Positions 41,801-50,956 of a DNA stretch of 64,000 nt are shown here, one piece after another (position 1 is the stretch's first letter; every line of letters begins with the position of its first letter). The notes beneath the pieces are model-generated. The model was not told the origin of the DNA, made no database searches, and saw nothing but the letters and a program-made list of their open reading frames with translations. Made by a program: the position numbers and the translations under genes. This DNA comes from UBA4416 sp048498515 (GTDB taxonomy: Bacteria > Bacteroidota > Bacteroidia > B-17B0 > Aurantibacillaceae): the NCBI GenBank assembly GCA_048498515.1, contig JBEHXV010000006.1, positions 111,439 to 175,438 on the forward strand, written 5' to 3'.

Positions 41801-42618
41801 ACCCGGATGGCTTCTTCAAACAAAAATAGCAGCCGCGCAAACGAAAGGTTAAAACGGGCAGCCATGGCTGTGAGCGTATGTTTTACAAAGATTTTCCTAT
41901 TAAAATGGCTGCCTTTGTCATCAAATAAATAGTCAAGTATAAAGACCCATACAGCTTTTTCAAACTCGGTAGCTTCCGCTTTTATCAACTGTTCTTTTTT
42001 CTGGATCGCCGAAATATCTTTATGGTACTCGAAGATAAATGCCGCTTGTCCCGGTTCTATTAAATAAATGACATCCTGCACTACTTTTTCGGTAAAATAA
42101 TACACCAGTCTTTTTCTTACGTAATCGTGCTGCCCTACCCGTTCGATCAATAGCTTTAAAGATTCCCGCTCTTCGTTGAACAAACGGTTAAAGATCTTTT
42201 CAGGATCATTCATATCCTGTTCACTTCCCCACCATGGCAAAGCGCCCGTCAGCAAATAATGTTGCAGGAAAGCTTTTAAGGAAATAGAGATCTCCGCTTC
42301 AGGCTCTTCGCCCTGTTGTCCTTTATTGTTCTTTATTTCGCTGAGCTTAAGCAATAAGGCTGCTTCCAGCGCTTCCCTGTACCTGGTGGCCATTTCTTCT
42401 TCGCGAAAAGGATATGGCAATACTCCCAGGTCAACCTCCAGCGTATCTATACGAACCAAAACATCTTCTTCAACATGCGCGTCAAAAACGGTTTCGGTGA
42501 CATCTTTGATGCGGTTATTAAACAAACGGCTTACATCCAAAAACAGGCCCGGTGTTTTTTCCCTTTCCGAAAAAAAAATGTCGGCTGTTTGTTGTTTTAT
42601 GACATGATATTGCGCCAT
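38845..42618 (-). CDS. eCIS tape-measure protein (Afp14/CIS_TMP-like)
   Basis: 1257 residues, the second longest gene of the operon. The N-terminus (MAQYHVIKQQTADIFFSERE, RIDTLEVDLGVLPYPF) and C-terminus (GLILLHPFLSTYFSRTG, LLQTLPWGMGMIKTSW, MDKPLIVEWI) match the CIS tape-measure family seen next to eCIS ATPases in Bacteroidota. The middle carries repeated blocks around the two motifs LPWW..EQ and VLWEFIL..LF, suggesting internal duplication. Tape length sets tube length in contractile systems, so the long form implies a long particle. The ATG is 23 bases after the baseplate-2 stop. Confidence 0.85.
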   Translation of the reverse strand: MAQYHVIKQQTADIFFSEREKTPGLFLDVSRLFNNRIKDVTETVFDAHVEEDVLVRIDTLEVDLGVLPYPFREEEMATRYREALEAALLLKLSEIKNNKGQQGEEPEAEISISLKAFLQHYLLTGALPWWGSEQDMNDPEKIFNRLFNEERESLKLLIERVGQHDYVRKRLVYYFTEKVVQDVIYLIEPGQAAFIFEYHKDISAIQKKEQLIKAEATEFEKAVWVFILDYLFDDKGSHFNRKIFVKHTLTAMAARFNLSFARLLFLFEEAIRVSGELIKYAEALPSIIKEIAGEMAYNVPSGTPKYELWEEPSTAITTNQEKYSVISLYLLTGSFTPGTLMIERDYLISVFLDLMRTTPQLMKELLLELGDTLSVKKRLAHEFNDEVVKEVIRLIEPANADFIINYSEVTIKIQEDKSIVKAEGAVFKKVLWEFILTFLFAERGSVFNKRMFLESNIRQMAKHYNIEFNALLSFLAQGITEELSVISDNSSLFYMLIDILKETNNSYKHNGIDVLTETQKNGVKDAEKNNVVKSLANDKGRDLFEKEKAFGTIFIKNLLLFWMEHGHLPWWAANEISKTPEQLLDELIARFPDEAIELLQQAMVGRGISYMFFQKNAPAVLKIAERMSDGKIVSSYLKLMAQLEAELRTVYQQTDLKALLAMAIMESYKESRFNAFNESAFFSYYIQFLARETGSDVKEVADVLITTINTVGTGKQASGISKLIKAIEPLSHAATFLNSGNQAFSEEEVLRFLSHYMATTGTVANPEEQAILVLHYFLRNNQLPAELRYIADTRVEGFILRVLLVLYRLNAGAVSQLLSKDHLSSQAKIRIHDLFFSDPAPQTAPLKTLFLAYYERDLIHFISDHGVSSLENASDLKAFIGKAMAMDNTGQRKQVFLKLLGSASLVQYLVRNYKGDAYFDVLQITASEKAVALVKRLQYAFGFIAADSFERENLNEMLRAFSLLWFAETGGNAVSDSAFIRAFLKFLAHKKNWNMFRLSEQFNVAQKNAGAFVPADLLSFITEIHGEVLYLSEDKKYREFLKENSLKPSLDLLKEVLPKTLTNEATVPDEHKLLPENETATKEPAKDLLLNEQIYIQNAGLILLHPFLSTYFSRTGLMHEGKFADTEKQFRAPFLLQYAAMGNEEGIEHQMVLNKILSGINVEEALPKIVSLTEQEKQVSNELLNVVIQQWDKMKNTSIEGFRASFLQRNGALTLTPEAWVLKIEQRGYDILLQTLPWGMGMIKTSWMDKPLIVEWI

Positions 42619-42641
42619 TGCTTAGTCCTTTTTCGAAACAA

Positions 42642-45548
42642 TCAGGAAGCCCGGATCAAAAAATCCTTGCCAAGATATAAAGCGAGTTTTTCCGAAAACC
42701 TGTGCCTTTCCTCATAGGCCGCGTGTGTGTTAAACGCTTTAAGCCATGGAAAATACAGGTTCTCAAATTTTTTCATTTCGGTTACACCCAGCCACAAAAA
42801 TTTGATCCTCAAATAAGCTGGTGCACCCGACCGGAAAAGGTCTTCGGTAAAAGCCCTGAATTCAGGTTCCTGGAAACGGGCCGGCCACGAAGGCAATACA
42901 ACGGTAATGCGGTAATTATAAAAATCTTCTTTAATGATCTTTCCATCCGATAAACGCACCTGCATTTGAAAGCGCGGATAGAAACGCGTTTTATTTTCTT
43001 CGTAAGCCAGCAATTCAGCGGTCATGTTTTTCACCCCCACTCCATAAATTTTTGAATCGAGGCTGTGAAAATCCCTGGTATTTACAACTTCCAGGCTATT
43101 GCTCTGGTTATTCCGTCCCATTTTAAAACTATACACCTCCTTGTCGCTTTCCTCTGTTCTTTGTTTTTCGCCACCGGCAATCAGGGCTTCGTTAATGATC
43201 TTTGCAATGATCTTTTCACGGGTCAGGAAATCGCTCCAGGTATCATTCTCAAAGATCACAAGATCTTTATCCCTATCTTCTTTTTTGGTAAAGAACTTAA
43301 ATCCAAATTCCTGGTTGTTCAATTCCGGCCTAAGCAGCAAATGTTCCATAATGTGAAAACCTTCCGACTCCATGCTGATCTCGCGTAAGAATGAGATGAG
43401 TTTTTCGAGAGCCGTAACTGCTGCCGGCCTGTCGGGATGCCTGCTAATGATGCGCCACTTGTCGGCTGTAGGAGCTTTGTAAATAATAATAAAACCCTCC
43501 TCATTGTTTAGCGCCGGCCCAATGCGGTAATTCTTAATATTGATCCCGTGCTTTAAAACAGAGATGCCTTGTTTCCTGAAAATGTAAGCTTCATTTTGGT
43601 TAATGCCGCCGGCTATCAGTTCACCAATCTCGCTCAGTTCAATAATCTCATCGCCGGTTGCGATGACATCAAAATACTTTCCTTCCCAACGCGCATTTTT
43701 TACAGAGTTATCTTCCGGGTTCCTGAACTGGTTATGATGTTTTTCGGAAACAAAAGCGATCTTTCCGTTCTCAAAAATACCTGCCAACTCCCTTTTCATA
43801 GGTTGATGAATGTGAAGGTGCAAGGCCATTTTTTTCTCAAAGCCCGAAACTTCGCTGCCACCATTATAATAATTAAAAGCCCTTATCTTATTGTAATCGG
43901 TTTCCGGCAATGTTTTTAATATCTGTGCTTTCCATCTCAGGATGAGGCCTGCTTTGTCGCTATGATCGGGGCTGCCATAAAATTCATCATACAGCACCAC
44001 CGGGTAAGTGACAAATTTTTCGTTGAAACGGCTGTAGAGATGATCCAGAATGGCATTCTTTCGCTGGCGGTATACCTCAATCGATTCCTGGGAGTTTTTC
44101 AAAACGCGCTCATAAGGATTGTTCCTGTCTTCTATAAACTCACTCCAGTTCTGCTCTCCGGAAGGTGGCAAAAGAATACTGCTGATGCCAGGCACCTGGT
44201 ATAAAGGATTATAATAGTACGAGCGCTCATCTAGATCTTCTACATTCGTTGAAAAAAGATCTCCGATACCTTCGAGCTGTTTGGCATAATTGGCCATGAT
44301 TTGCTCAAAAAATAAAAGGTAGGCTTTCAATTGTTTGGCCTGCGCTTTGCGCGCATCGCTTTCATGCGATGAAAGACCTTCTTCGCCAATGCCATATACC
44401 AGCGGAAAATTATGTTGTATGGAATGGTACTGGCCAATATTGCGGTAAGTGCCTCGTTTTATTTTTTCATCGCCGGCCGCCCTGATCGATACTTTTTTTT
44501 CCCAGGCCTCAAACCGGTTTGTTTTTTCAAGCATTTCGTAAAACACGTTCGACTTTACACTTAGCTTATAATCGCTGGCAATCAGCTCAATGCCTTTTAC
44601 AAATTCAGTATCATCTATTAAAGGAAAGCTGCGTTCGTTGAGGAGAAATGATTTACCCGATTCTTTACCTGCCTGGTCATTGATAAAAAGTTCTTTTACA
44701 AACAATACACCTTCTACTTTCAGGATAGCCCCGGTCAATTCCACGCTGTCTATTTCTGTAGCAAGCGGCTTTAATTTATCATCGGGAATAATACCATGCT
44801 TTAGTAATGGCCCGCAATAAATATCCTCTACTTTTCTCCCTTCGTCAAGCAGCTCTTTTTCGGTATAAAAACGCACTTTGGGTGAAAGCAGGTCTTTTAT
44901 TTCTTTGTGAATATTAAGGAGCACCTCTTCGGGCGATACATTTTCCTTTACGATTATTTTTGCCTTAATGGCAATTTTTTGTGGTTTTAGCAGCACAAAC
45001 GACCGTACCAGGTCTTCGCTAAGGTTCCTGTAGGATAAAAAACAATTCCTTACCTTTTCCGTGATCTCCTCACCTACCAATGGATTAGCCTCAATACGGG
45101 GTACAACGTGATCGCTCACCCTGATGAAGATCCAATAAAGCCCCTTGATAAAATCGGGCGAGTATTTTGAAATAACCGGGATCAGGTCCACATTTTCCAC
45201 TTCATCCACTTCATCCAGGATCACTTTCCGGTAATCGTTAATGGTAACCGGGTTGCTGGTCAATATTTTTTCCTTGTCAAAAAAAGAATGCTGCTGCTTG
45301 TCAATGGTTCCATGCTCGTCGGTAAGAATATCTTCCAACTTAAAACCAGTGCGGTAAGCCAGGTCGGTAAGGGCATAACACAATTGCTCTAAAATAGTAA
45401 CACCCGGATCATGGATGTTGTAATCCGTCCATTTATGTCCTGAAAGTTTTTGCAGCAGGCTGACGCCCCTGGCCACCAATAGCTCAAAATCCTCCGCCGG
45501 CTCGGTAGAAGCATTCTTTTCAATGAATTTTGGTTTTATGGTTTCCAT
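42642..45548 (-). CDS. eCIS second baseplate protein (Afp12-like)
   Basis: 968 residues. N-terminal signature HKWTDYNIHDPGVTILEQLC (about 38-57) followed by YALTDLAYRTGFKLEDIL is typical of the Bacteroidota eCIS baseplate protein that lies next to the ATPase and tape measure in these loci. The rest is long and divergent with no enzyme motif. By analogy with Afp12/gp6-type wedge proteins it would form the periphery of the baseplate. There is no internal repeat and no signal peptide. It follows the putative fibre gene by 28 bases. Confidence 0.85.
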   Translation of the reverse strand: METIKPKFIEKNASTEPAEDFELLVARGVSLLQKLSGHKWTDYNIHDPGVTILEQLCYALTDLAYRTGFKLEDILTDEHGTIDKQQHSFFDKEKILTSNPVTINDYRKVILDEVDEVENVDLIPVISKYSPDFIKGLYWIFIRVSDHVVPRIEANPLVGEEITEKVRNCFLSYRNLSEDLVRSFVLLKPQKIAIKAKIIVKENVSPEEVLLNIHKEIKDLLSPKVRFYTEKELLDEGRKVEDIYCGPLLKHGIIPDDKLKPLATEIDSVELTGAILKVEGVLFVKELFINDQAGKESGKSFLLNERSFPLIDDTEFVKGIELIASDYKLSVKSNVFYEMLEKTNRFEAWEKKVSIRAAGDEKIKRGTYRNIGQYHSIQHNFPLVYGIGEEGLSSHESDARKAQAKQLKAYLLFFEQIMANYAKQLEGIGDLFSTNVEDLDERSYYYNPLYQVPGISSILLPPSGEQNWSEFIEDRNNPYERVLKNSQESIEVYRQRKNAILDHLYSRFNEKFVTYPVVLYDEFYGSPDHSDKAGLILRWKAQILKTLPETDYNKIRAFNYYNGGSEVSGFEKKMALHLHIHQPMKRELAGIFENGKIAFVSEKHHNQFRNPEDNSVKNARWEGKYFDVIATGDEIIELSEIGELIAGGINQNEAYIFRKQGISVLKHGINIKNYRIGPALNNEEGFIIIYKAPTADKWRIISRHPDRPAAVTALEKLISFLREISMESEGFHIMEHLLLRPELNNQEFGFKFFTKKEDRDKDLVIFENDTWSDFLTREKIIAKIINEALIAGGEKQRTEESDKEVYSFKMGRNNQSNSLEVVNTRDFHSLDSKIYGVGVKNMTAELLAYEENKTRFYPRFQMQVRLSDGKIIKEDFYNYRITVVLPSWPARFQEPEFRAFTEDLFRSGAPAYLRIKFLWLGVTEMKKFENLYFPWLKAFNTHAAYEERHRFSEKLALYLGKDFLIRAS

Positions 45549-45576
45549 GACTATAGGGCGGTTAACAAGCTATATG

Positions 45577-46380
45577 CTATTTATTGGTGTTTTTAGGATG
45601 GTAATAATCTTCCGGTAAAAATAATTCGTCATCCCAAAGCTTGGTAATGTTGTAATAAATATCCACTCCCTTTCCAAAGTTTCGGTTCGATCTGAGCTGG
45701 AGCGAATAGTTATGAGTAGTTCCTATCCACCTCAGGTTAAGTTTATTCCAGAAGAACCCAAAGTAAGCATTGGTCTTTTTTATCTTACTTCGCGATCGGC
45801 CATAAGTAGACAGTGCGATGGCATGCATGAGCGAAAATTTACCGGTTCCTTTTTTTCCTGTCCTCGCAACAATTTCAAACGCCTGGCAATTATTAAGCCC
45901 TTCTATGATCGTATGCCATTGCCCGTTGGCAGGCACGGTATCGGCCTTATAAGTTCCTGTACGTCCTACTGATCCAATAAAGCCGTTCACATCCAGCTTT
46001 AATTTATTATCGGCACGTTTTCCTATTCCAAGGTTCCCATTCTGGTGTAAAAAGAAAGAATTATCATCAGTGCCATGACGCTCGGCATCTATTTTCCCTG
46101 ATTGAAATTTAAGGCTCGCTGATTTCTGACTGTCTTTCTCAACATAAAAATAAGGCTCAACCCTGTCCATGTTACCATAAAAGGTAATCAATCTTTTGGA
46201 TGAAGCCAAAGGAGAAATGATATAACCATTCTCTTCATCCTTCGAGATCCCATCATCGTGCTTAATAATAGCCGAATCAATGAGGTAACCAAAATGAGTT
46301 TCGGTAGGCACCTGTCCGTTCCTGAAATATTTTTTCAATTCGGCACGGCCAAACAGTTTTTTATTTTCCTGTGATCCCAT
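45577..46380 (-). CDS. Putative eCIS tail fibre or receptor-binding protein
   Basis: 267 residues between the two baseplate genes. Segment GNLGIGKRADNKLKLDVNGF is like the GxGtxxPxxxLxVNG motif in phage tail fibre shafts. The C-terminal half is strand-rich (FSLMHAIALSTYGRSRSK, AYFGFFWNKLNLRWIG, YNYSLQLRS-like stretch) and could be a ligand-binding tip. Position matches that of fibre/adhesin genes between or after baseplate genes in eCIS loci. The N-terminus (FGRAELKKYFRNGQVPTETHFGYL) would attach to the baseplate. No match I can name, and the assignment is by pattern and context. Confidence 0.55.
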   Translation of the reverse strand: MGSQENKKLFGRAELKKYFRNGQVPTETHFGYLIDSAIIKHDDGISKDEENGYIISPLASSKRLITFYGNMDRVEPYFYVEKDSQKSASLKFQSGKIDAERHGTDDNSFFLHQNGNLGIGKRADNKLKLDVNGFIGSVGRTGTYKADTVPANGQWHTIIEGLNNCQAFEIVARTGKKGTGKFSLMHAIALSTYGRSRSKIKKTNAYFGFFWNKLNLRWIGTTHNYSLQLRSNRNFGKGVDIYYNITKLWDDELFLPEDYYHPKNTNK

Positions 46381-46390
46381 GGTGTTTATT

Positions 46391-49300
46391 TTAAGTAATA
46401 TTATGCGTTATGATTAAACTAAAAAGTTCTTCTTCCGGTTCTTCCGGTTTGGTAAGCGCTGTTTTCGGCTGCCCTGTTATTCTCTCCTGCTTGTCTGAAA
46501 CCAGGAATTCCTCTCCTATATATAAACTGCCAACACCTGAAGGATGCGGCTTGTCAAATTCAGGTTCATTGAGTACCTTAATGATGTGGGCCGAAGACGG
46601 GATTAATACCGCGGCAGGTGTGGAACCTGAAATATAGTCGTGGTTATCCACGGCACTATCCTCTATCTCTGCCTCCAGTTCATTAGCTACAATATTTTTT
46701 ACATTGTAAAAATGCACTACCGAAAAACCGGTAATGTAACCAACATAGGGCCGGGTTTTAATAAACATTTGCAGGTCGGTTGTGTAAATGCGGCTGCCTA
46801 TTTTTATCTCAACCGATTCGCCATGCAACCATGGGGCAATAAAGCGGTTAATATCGGCCGTCAACTGGCGCGACAGTGCTCCATAATCGCGGCCTGCAGA
46901 GTCCGTAAACATAACATTGCAAATGACTTTTATTTTTTCGTATACAGCGTTGCCCACTTCAATTTGTACAAAAGGAGAGATAAGCTGTTGTATAAAATTC
47001 TTTACCTGGAAAAGAATAGCATGGCTTACTTTGGGCTGTTCGCTAATGAAGCTGCCATCGTCGCGCTCCCTTGGTATGAGCACGATATTAAGGTTTATGC
47101 CCGGTAGCACCATTAAGTTCTCATCTTCGGTACTAAAACATTTTACGATCAGGATCTGCGGGAATTTTTCAAGGATCACCTGGATGATGTCGCGTATTTG
47201 CACGGGCCTTTGCTTATGCCTTAAACGCTCGCTTACCCGAACATAATACTTATCGTTCGATTCCCCAACTTTTCCTCCATACGACGGAAATAACTGCCAT
47301 ACAGTTTGAATACCAGGTGTGGTGCGCACAAAGCCTTTTATCATTCCAGGTTCAAGGCGAAGAGACGTATTTTTAAAGTTATCTATTTCACTCATCCGCA
47401 CCGCTGTCATGCCATTGGTGCTAATGGCTACTACATTGGCCTGCACCGCGCTTAATTTTTCGCAGGAAGCCCTTAGCCAGAATATGCCTTCGCTTAATAC
47501 CGTGTTCCGGGTAAAAATTTCGGAAGGCATGCGCAATCTTACGATTCCTGAATTGATAAAATTATTGGTATGATCTGACAGCAGAACCTCACGGCCTTTG
47601 AGCTCAACCCAGGAATTAGCTTCGAGGTAACTCCATTTGATGACGGCCGGTTCGTGAAGCGTGTGATGGAAATTCTTTTCTTCCATTTGAAAAAGCAACG
47701 AGAGAACCGAGCCTGGTTCTACATCTGTTAAGCCAATGCAAAGGTTCCCCGCATCTTCAAACTGCGGCATAAAATAATAATTCTTTTTTTCGCTGCCAGG
47801 AAAGATCTGCTGGTAACCAAAAGGATAACAATGAAACACCTGTACACTGATGGCATCACCGGAAGATTCATTTTTAAAGTTTTCCGAATATTCCAACTCA
47901 TAATCAACCGATATGGATTTAACAACAGGAATGTATGGTTGATTTGGAAGTGGTAATTTTTTACGGAAACGTTTGGCGTTATTCAATACCGTTTTGGGAA
48001 ATACCTGTGGGAACAATTTGTGCCCGAATGCCTCCGACGGAGAACTTAGCTCAAGCCTTACCGCTCCTTCTTTAAAATAAGGGTCCACTACGGTTACTTC
48101 ATCTGTAAGGCAGGCTTTATTCAGGAATTCGATCAGCTTAAAATCTACACCTTCAATGGTTGTTTTGTTTACCAGCTCTTCGGTATTGTGTTTTACATTA
48201 AAGAGCCTGAATTTTTGCTGAAGTTGCAATGCCGGGCTAAAAACCCCTCCATGAAGGGCGCTGATACCTACTTTAAAAATCTCATTGTTATACGGAACGC
48301 CGTAGCCTTTATAATAATCTTCAAATCCTTTTTTATCCCTCGGCAGGTCGAGCCATTCCAGATCAAATGAAAAATCTTTTGTGTAACGGTTAAACACATT
48401 GGTGTTTTTAATATCAAGGAACGAGCCTACCGATGGTTGCGGACCAAACGGTTGAAAGGGAATAACAGGGCTCAGGGGGCCAATGTTATTTTGCATTTTC
48501 AGTGCTTTAAACCCTCTTACTTTTACATTGATCGTAATTCGGTCAAGCAGCGTTTCGCGTAAAAAACTGTATGGATGGTGCTCAGCAAAATTGTTAAGCG
48601 AGAACCTTATCATGGGGAAGCTTGAATCGCACTTCAGTTCATGCACCTCCGTATTAAACACATCAATGGCTTTGTGCGCCGGTGTCAGCACAAACTGGAT
48701 CTTAAGCGTGGCCTTCAGCTGTTTCTCAAGATCTACCATTACCGTATAAAGGCCAATGGGCTCCCAGCCGGTGGTTGATGTATATTCGATCCTAAAGGCT
48801 GAAGAAAATAATTCATGAATAACGGTATCTTCCCTTTTCTTGGTGATCTGTGAAAAATTACTGATGTATTTTTTAAGGCTGAAGCCCGGATTGGATTTTA
48901 GTTCGAGGCTTAAGGTAAATGTACGCTCACCTTCTGTCTGGTAAAAAAGAGGAGATGCAATGATCATCCCTATATCAGCATCATCCATCACCCTTAAATT
49001 TCCGGCAAGTTCATGCTGGTCCTCACCAAGTACAGGCCATGAGTTTATTTCGGTTGTTTTCTTTTGAAAAGCGAGAGGATTAAAAACAGGATTATTTGCT
49101 TTAAATACCTGCACTTCATTCACGTCACGAAATTGTTTCTCGGGTGCCAGTATCTGTTTATAGTCACTTACCGCTATGGTCTTTAATTCGGCCACTTTAG
49201 CATTCGTCACAACAAACTCATTTTCCAACTTATAGATCAGGGGTTCTTCGCTTCCCGGAATCTCGGCACTAAGTAGGTCGGTTGTTGAAAGCTTTAAACT

Positions 49301-50203
49301 TTTAATCTGCGTTTCGGGTTCAAATAAAAGATGTACTACATCGGGACTTGACGATTCGGATGGGATGCCAAGCACCTCTTTAAAATAAAAATCGAGGTGC
49401 CTGCGGGTAATGCCGTTGATCTGCTTCCTGAGATAAGAATAGAGTTCAAGGAATGTGATAAAAAGAGCCAGCTGCGGCGAAAATGTTTTTTCGGTAAGGG
49501 CCGATTTATTAACGTAATTGAGGGTTGTTTTTACAAGGATGGAAAATTTGGAATTGAACTCATCAAAGAGCTTTACAAAAAATTCCATGGCATTCTCAAT
49601 CCGTTCTTTAATGGTATTACCGCTAATAAAAACACGGGTATTGCTATCGGCGCTTTTGGTATTGAACCTGAAGTGAGAAAAATCAAACTCATCGGCAAAG
49701 CCAAATTCACGGGCTGCTTCTGTATAATACAGGCTTAACTGCATTACTTCATTCTCAATTTCATCAATATTGGTTGTTATTTCGGTCATTTCGCCATAGC
49801 TCCTGGTACCTATGAAACGCTGGCGAATCATGTGCAGGTCGGTAGCGATCTGTAAAATGAAACGGAATAAATTGACCAGGGCCTTCAATACATCGTCATC
49901 CGTTTCGGCCTCAATGATCTTTATTTTCCGGTCTTCAAATTCTTCAATAATTCCCTGCAGGTTAAAACGGCTTATTAATACCGCTAAAATATTTGGGTCT
50001 TCCGAAAAAAAATCGGCCCAGGTACCGGCGACCTCATTCTGCAGGTTGTAGTAGTAAACTTTTTCAGAAAGGTCGGTGATAAATTTTATAAAATCGGGGA
50101 TCTCCCTTGAGTCAATAGATACGTATTCGGGCACCAGGGTATCGAACCAGCGCTCTGCCTGGCTTATGCCTTCTTTCATATTTAAAAACATGCTGCGGCT
50201 CAT
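46391..50203 (-). CDS. eCIS baseplate wedge protein (Afp11/baseplate J-like)
   Basis: 1270 residues, the largest gene here. N-terminus MSRSMFLNMKEGISQAERWF (ATG 50203, alternative ATG a few codons later) starts a helical domain. The middle and C-terminal portions are strand-rich and end with the baseplate_J-like run VRVSERLRHKQRPVQIRDII ... INRFIAPWLHG. That places it with the gp6/Afp11 wedge proteins that hold the spike and attach sheath to baseplate. No enzyme motif. It follows gp25 by 20 bases and precedes the fibre by 10 bases. Confidence 0.85.
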   Translation of the reverse strand: MSRSMFLNMKEGISQAERWFDTLVPEYVSIDSREIPDFIKFITDLSEKVYYYNLQNEVAGTWADFFSEDPNILAVLISRFNLQGIIEEFEDRKIKIIEAETDDDVLKALVNLFRFILQIATDLHMIRQRFIGTRSYGEMTEITTNIDEIENEVMQLSLYYTEAAREFGFADEFDFSHFRFNTKSADSNTRVFISGNTIKERIENAMEFFVKLFDEFNSKFSILVKTTLNYVNKSALTEKTFSPQLALFITFLELYSYLRKQINGITRRHLDFYFKEVLGIPSESSSPDVVHLLFEPETQIKSLKLSTTDLLSAEIPGSEEPLIYKLENEFVVTNAKVAELKTIAVSDYKQILAPEKQFRDVNEVQVFKANNPVFNPLAFQKKTTEINSWPVLGEDQHELAGNLRVMDDADIGMIIASPLFYQTEGERTFTLSLELKSNPGFSLKKYISNFSQITKKREDTVIHELFSSAFRIEYTSTTGWEPIGLYTVMVDLEKQLKATLKIQFVLTPAHKAIDVFNTEVHELKCDSSFPMIRFSLNNFAEHHPYSFLRETLLDRITINVKVRGFKALKMQNNIGPLSPVIPFQPFGPQPSVGSFLDIKNTNVFNRYTKDFSFDLEWLDLPRDKKGFEDYYKGYGVPYNNEIFKVGISALHGGVFSPALQLQQKFRLFNVKHNTEELVNKTTIEGVDFKLIEFLNKACLTDEVTVVDPYFKEGAVRLELSSPSEAFGHKLFPQVFPKTVLNNAKRFRKKLPLPNQPYIPVVKSISVDYELEYSENFKNESSGDAISVQVFHCYPFGYQQIFPGSEKKNYYFMPQFEDAGNLCIGLTDVEPGSVLSLLFQMEEKNFHHTLHEPAVIKWSYLEANSWVELKGREVLLSDHTNNFINSGIVRLRMPSEIFTRNTVLSEGIFWLRASCEKLSAVQANVVAISTNGMTAVRMSEIDNFKNTSLRLEPGMIKGFVRTTPGIQTVWQLFPSYGGKVGESNDKYYVRVSERLRHKQRPVQIRDIIQVILEKFPQILIVKCFSTEDENLMVLPGINLNIVLIPRERDDGSFISEQPKVSHAILFQVKNFIQQLISPFVQIEVGNAVYEKIKVICNVMFTDSAGRDYGALSRQLTADINRFIAPWLHGESVEIKIGSRIYTTDLQMFIKTRPYVGYITGFSVVHFYNVKNIVANELEAEIEDSAVDNHDYISGSTPAAVLIPSSAHIIKVLNEPEFDKPHPSGVGSLYIGEEFLVSDKQERITGQPKTALTKPEEPEEELFSLIITHNIT

Positions 50204-50223
50204 TGGTTCTCCCTGTTCTTATT

Positions 50224-50637
50224 TTAAATATTTGTTCCTTCCAGTAAATAGAAAGGAAACACAATATTATGTCTTGTATTGGTAATAATAATTGAATAAT
50301 TAACCTGTATGTATAACACCCCATCCAGGTCGTTGCGGTTTACTACTACAGCGTCAATAAAATTAACCCTTGGTTCAAAATTTAAGAGTGCGTGATAGAT
50401 CAAATGGTTTAAACCAGTAATGAAGGTAGAGTCCTGTCTTTCAAATACAAAACGTTTCAGGTCACAACCATATTCGGGGCGCATAACACGTTCGCCGGGT
50501 GTTGTATTTAAGAGGATCATGATACTTTCGGCAATATCCTGCTCATCGGAAACCATCCTGACATTTTTTCCCTGCTTGTCAAAATCAGGCGGAAAGCTCC
50601 AGCCTGTTCCCAAAAACGATTGTAGTTCCAGCTCCAT
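50224..50637 (-). CDS. eCIS gp25-like baseplate protein (Afp9-like)
   Basis: 137 residues of the GPW/gp25 family: FLGTGWSFPPDF, LLNTTPGERVMRPEYGCDL (about 42-60), then KRFVFE and a sheet-like C-terminus. gp25 proteins initiate sheath polymerisation in contractile tails. Conserved EPR-type core motif (GERVMRPEYG) is intact. It lies 3 bases after PAAR and 20 bases before the J-like protein. Confidence 0.94.
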   Translation of the reverse strand: MELELQSFLGTGWSFPPDFDKQGKNVRMVSDEQDIAESIMILLNTTPGERVMRPEYGCDLKRFVFERQDSTFITGLNHLIYHALLNFEPRVNFIDAVVVNRNDLDGVLYIQVNYSIIITNTRHNIVFPFYLLEGTNI

Positions 50638-50640
50638 GTT

Positions 50641-50946
50641 CTATCCTCCTATTAAAACGGTTGGTAAGCCAAGTACAATACTTCCGCCATGCGCGGTAGT
50701 ATCCCCCATTCGTGCCGCCGGTTTGCCGCAAATCATTACGGTTGCCGATCCTTTGACTATAGAATCGGGCGGGCCCACACACACGCACATATCGCCCATA
50801 ACCGCAGCCGGCAGGTTACCTATTAAAACCGTTGCCGCTCCCGGGCCTGTAACGGGTCCGCCCACATGTGGTATGGGCGCCGGTACGGCCGGTGTCTGCA
50901 TCGGGCAGGTGTGCATATCTGTTAATCGCGCGGCTGGTGCTCCCAT
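50641..50946 (-). CDS. eCIS PAAR tip protein (Afp10-like)
   Basis: 101 residues consisting of a single PAAR-repeat cone: APAARLTDMHTCPMQTPAVP, ATVLIGNLPAAVMGDMC, GKPAARMGDTTAHGG. The His/Cys set (HTC, DMC, ICG, AHGG) should coordinate a metal at the tip. No C-terminal toxin domain is fused, so the tip is structural. It lies 10 bases after the spike and 3 before gp25. Confidence 0.95.
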   Translation of the reverse strand: MGAPAARLTDMHTCPMQTPAVPAPIPHVGGPVTGPGAATVLIGNLPAAVMGDMCVCVGPPDSIVKGSATVMICGKPAARMGDTTAHGGSIVLGLPTVLIGG

Positions 50947-50956
50947 GTTTCTTAAA

